Assembly (NCBI GenBank): GCA_027623795.1
Contig: JAQBUX010000004.1
Location: forward strand, 1-42,330
Direction: 5' to 3'
DNA: 42,330 nt
Source of the DNA: Chloroflexota bacterium
Lineage (GTDB): Bacteria > Chloroflexota > Dehalococcoidia > Lucifugimonadales > Lucifugimonadaceae
Shown here: positions 40,446-42,330 of the stretch, in pieces
How positions within the stretch are numbered: the first letter of the stretch is position 1
Layout of the letters: the number at the start of each line of letters is the position of its first letter
Notes under the pieces: generated by a model
Database searches by the model: none
Told to the model about the DNA's origin: nothing
What the model saw: only the letters and a program-made list of their open reading frames with translations
Made by a program: the position numbers and the translations under genes

Positions 40446-41758
40446 GGATCGGCGTAATCGGGGCAGGCGCCGCGGGACTCGCAGCGGCGTTCGATTTCGC
40501 CCGGGCTGGCCACGGCGTGACGGTGTACGAAGCGGCGCCGTTTGCTGGCGGGCAGGCGTCGACGATCGAAGTCGGTGGCGGCCGTCTGGAGCTCGGTTAT
40601 CACCACCTTTTCACGAACGACTCGGCGATCCTTGGTCTGATGACGGAGCTTGGCATCGACGGCTCGATGCGGTGGATTCCTTCGACCGTGGGGATCTACA
40701 CGGACGGCAAGGTGTACCGTTGGAGTACGCCGCTCGATCTCCTTCGCTTCGGGGCCATTTCTTTACGGGACCGGATTCGTTTCGGGCTGCTCGCGAAGAG
40801 GCTTGAGCGGATGAAAGACTGGCGCAGCCTGGAAGGCGTACCGGCGGCTCAATGGATCCGGGACAACGCCGGAAGCTCGGTCTACGAGAAGGTGTGGGAG
40901 CCGCTGCTACGCGGAAAATTCGGGGACCGCTTCGAGAGCATTGGCATGCCCTGGTTCTGGAGCAAGATCCAGACCCGGTTCGCGTCGCGCGACCGGCTCG
41001 GACGCGAGAAGTTGGGCTACCCGGTCAACAGCTTTGACGAGGTGTTTGAAACCTTGGTAGAGCAAATCCAGGCAAAAGGCGGCCAGGTCCACCTGAATAC
41101 GCCGGTGACGCGCGTGCTTGTCGAGGATGGCGCCGCGAACGGGTTACGAGTCAAGCGGCCGGACGGCAGCGAGGCTGACGAGCCATTCGATCTCGTGCTG
41201 TCGACGACGCCGTCGTTCGCGTTCCCGGAGCTGGTCGATCTTCCTGACGCCTATGTGGAAAAGCTGAACGCCGTTGAGTACATGGGCGCGGTCGTGATGA
41301 TCCTGGAGATGACTCACCCGCTCACCTCGGTCTACTGGATGAACATCGCCGACCATGAAGTGCCATTCCTGGGATTGATCGAGCACACAAACCTGATGCC
41401 GCCTGAAATGTACGGCGGAAGTCACGTCCTTTATCTGACGAACTACCTCGAACGCCACGACGACCTCTACCTGATGTCTGAGGACGATTTGCTGGAGGTT
41501 TATCTTCCCTACCTTGCGCGCTTCAACCCGTCGTTCGATCGCTCGTGGATAAAGCGTGTTCACCACAACCGGGTCAGCGCGGCGCAGCCCGTGATAGGCA
41601 CGAACTACTCCGAGCGCATCCCCGAACATCAGACGCCCGTCCGCAACTTGTTCCTCGCGAACACGACCCAGATCTATCCGGAAGATCGCGGGACGAACTA
41701 CAGCGTTCGCATGGGTCGGGAAGTAGCGGCGATGATGTTGCGGGGCGACGACGAGTAG
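40442..41758 (+). CDS. FAD-dependent oxidoreductase (flavin amine oxidase / protoporphyrinogen oxidase-like)
   Basis: A 438-aa soluble flavoprotein. N-terminus R-I-G-V-I-G-A-G-A-A-G-L-A-A-A (FAD loop), V-Y-E-A ending the second strand, and G-G-Q-A-S-T in the arginine-loop region. The C-terminal FAD block is G-T-N-Y-S-V-R-M-G-R-E-V-A. E-L-G-Y-H-H-L-F shows a His pair close to the flavin. It is the kind of oxidoreductase often found beside UPF0104/glycosyltransferase genes, where an acyl, sugar or isoprenoid substrate is assumed but not shown. TTG 40442 overlaps the upstream stop, so the pair is coupled. Last gene of the envelope cluster. Confidence 0.87.
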   Translation: MRIGVIGAGAAGLAAAFDFARAGHGVTVYEAAPFAGGQASTIEVGGGRLELGYHHLFTNDSAILGLMTELGIDGSMRWIPSTVGIYTDGKVYRWSTPLDLLRFGAISLRDRIRFGLLAKRLERMKDWRSLEGVPAAQWIRDNAGSSVYEKVWEPLLRGKFGDRFESIGMPWFWSKIQTRFASRDRLGREKLGYPVNSFDEVFETLVEQIQAKGGQVHLNTPVTRVLVEDGAANGLRVKRPDGSEADEPFDLVLSTTPSFAFPELVDLPDAYVEKLNAVEYMGAVVMILEMTHPLTSVYWMNIADHEVPFLGLIEHTNLMPPEMYGGSHVLYLTNYLERHDDLYLMSEDDLLEVYLPYLARFNPSFDRSWIKRVHHNRVSAAQPVIGTNYSERIPEHQTPVRNLFLANTTQIYPEDRGTNYSVRMGREVAAMMLRGDDE

Positions 41759-41770
41759 AGACGTATGGCA

Positions 41771-41800
41771 TACGCCCGAGGGCGGGCGAGCCCCGCCCCT
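41771..41800. repeat. GC-rich hairpin repeat downstream of the FAD oxidoreductase gene
   Basis: GGGCGGG (41780-41786) pairs with CCCGCCC (41792-41798) around CGAGC. CGCCC (41773-41777) can instead pair with GGGCG (41780-41784), giving two exclusive hairpins. The layout, ending in CCCCTAC, resembles dispersed GC-rich repeats seen between genes in Chloroflexota and other phyla. It may also stop transcription. Confidence 0.5.
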
Positions 41801-42330
41801 ACAAATACACCGTCTGATCGAGGCTTGCCGCCCAACCCGCGCCCATCCGGAATGCGCGTCCTGATCACATGGACACAAAAATACCAATCAAGTTTGTCAT
41901 GATGGCTGAACTGATCGGACGACTGCCGAACTTCTGAACAAGCTTCCATGAAGTCGTGCAGGTGGACCTGGTGAGACGATAGGTAGAACTCATCGCGACC
42001 ACTTCAACATAGGGTGAATGGTCGCCAACTCAGCATGCCACCGGCGATCCGGCCAATTGACTGTGGGAAGTCGTACGGCACCGAAGCGACGGTTTCCTAA
42101 ACCCCGACGCCAATCGGTGTTTGTGAACACTTTTCGTGCCTGACGGACGCAATCTCAGTCCGTTCTCGTTGAGACTACATCAGTTGGTGTTCACAGTCAG
42201 TGCACGGATGTCTCGATGCGGGGGGGACTCCAGTACACGATCTAGCCTGCAATCGACGGTCTCACCGGACACAGGAAGTCGTCATGGCGGAAGCGCGCCC
42301 GCCACCCTATTGAACCCGCCGCCGCGGCGA
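41801..42330. other. Non-coding stretch at the right edge
   Basis: No credible gene on either strand; all frames are short. Base composition is more AT-rich than the genes before it. Small inverted repeats occur (GTGTT-TGTG-AACAC at about 42117, CAGGT-GG-ACCTG at about 41960), none with a clear role. It may be the edge of an accessory region or the upstream region of a gene outside the window. Confidence 0.45.

Overview
The window is a high-GC bacterial chromosome segment, dense with genes and lacking rRNA or CRISPR. The best fit is a Chloroflexota lineage, possibly close to the marine SAR202/Dehalococcoidia branch. Three things point there: a Chlor_Arch_YYY/DUF2298 membrane protein directly followed by an Agl23-type (TIGR03663) membrane protein, a pairing known from Chloroflexota and archaea; a tandem expansion of one zinc-dehydrogenase family; and a large SRP RNA with an Alu domain. 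The lineage is an inference from gene content, not from a marker tree.

Layout. 1-1074: right end of an integrated element, with a 5'-truncated tyrosine recombinase and a 3' tRNA-Leu(UAG) fragment as attachment site. 1075-6323: core carbon metabolism (FAD glycerol-3-phosphate dehydrogenase, PPi-type phosphofructokinase), a small conserved protein and a stand-alone PEP-utilizing phosphohistidine protein. 6324-10499: a lipoprotein with an apparent ATT start, a ferritin-like/VIT1 fusion behind a perfect palindrome, and lepA. 10500-16806: structured repeats, a DUF1684 protein, galU, the SRP RNA, rsmA-ispE-membrane protein, an SDR and a zinc-ribbon protein, closed by two strong hairpins. 16807-23669: peroxiredoxin and six consecutive paralogous zinc-dependent MDR dehydrogenases on the minus strand. 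23964-29551: divergent operon of a ketopantoate-reductase-like protein, a PHP phosphoesterase, an exonuclease-DinG helicase and an OGG1-like glycosylase. 29591-31672: GNAT and CCA-adding enzyme on the minus strand. 31776-34311: a DsbA-like protein with an in-frame TGA, then rnc and ftsY. 34530-41758: membrane and cell-envelope cluster (DUF2298, Agl23-like, UPF0104/LPG-synthase-like, FAD oxidoreductase). 41759-42330: non-coding, with a GC hairpin repeat.

The two most notable signals are these. (1) A probable selenoprotein: at 31861-32502 a DsbA-fold protein has TGA exactly at the active-site cysteine of its first CxxC-like motif (F-T-U-P-W). A stem-loop follows at a distance and with a loop base that match the bacterial SECIS rule, and a consensus promoter lies upstream. 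(2) Six tandem dehydrogenases that all keep an unusual zinc site (Cys37, Cys62-His63-Glu64, Cys124 in one copy's numbering), lack the structural-zinc lobe and share an invariant W-M-R-K motif, next to a divergent ketopantoate-reductase-like gene. A third pattern is a family of hairpins at 10534, 10691 and 29575 that keep a 13-nt loop while their stems differ but stay paired.

Working links. The SRP RNA and FtsY belong to one targeting pathway. RsmA, RNase III, LepA and the CCA enzyme serve translation and RNA maturation. The 34.5-41.8 kb genes look like one envelope lipid/glycan module.
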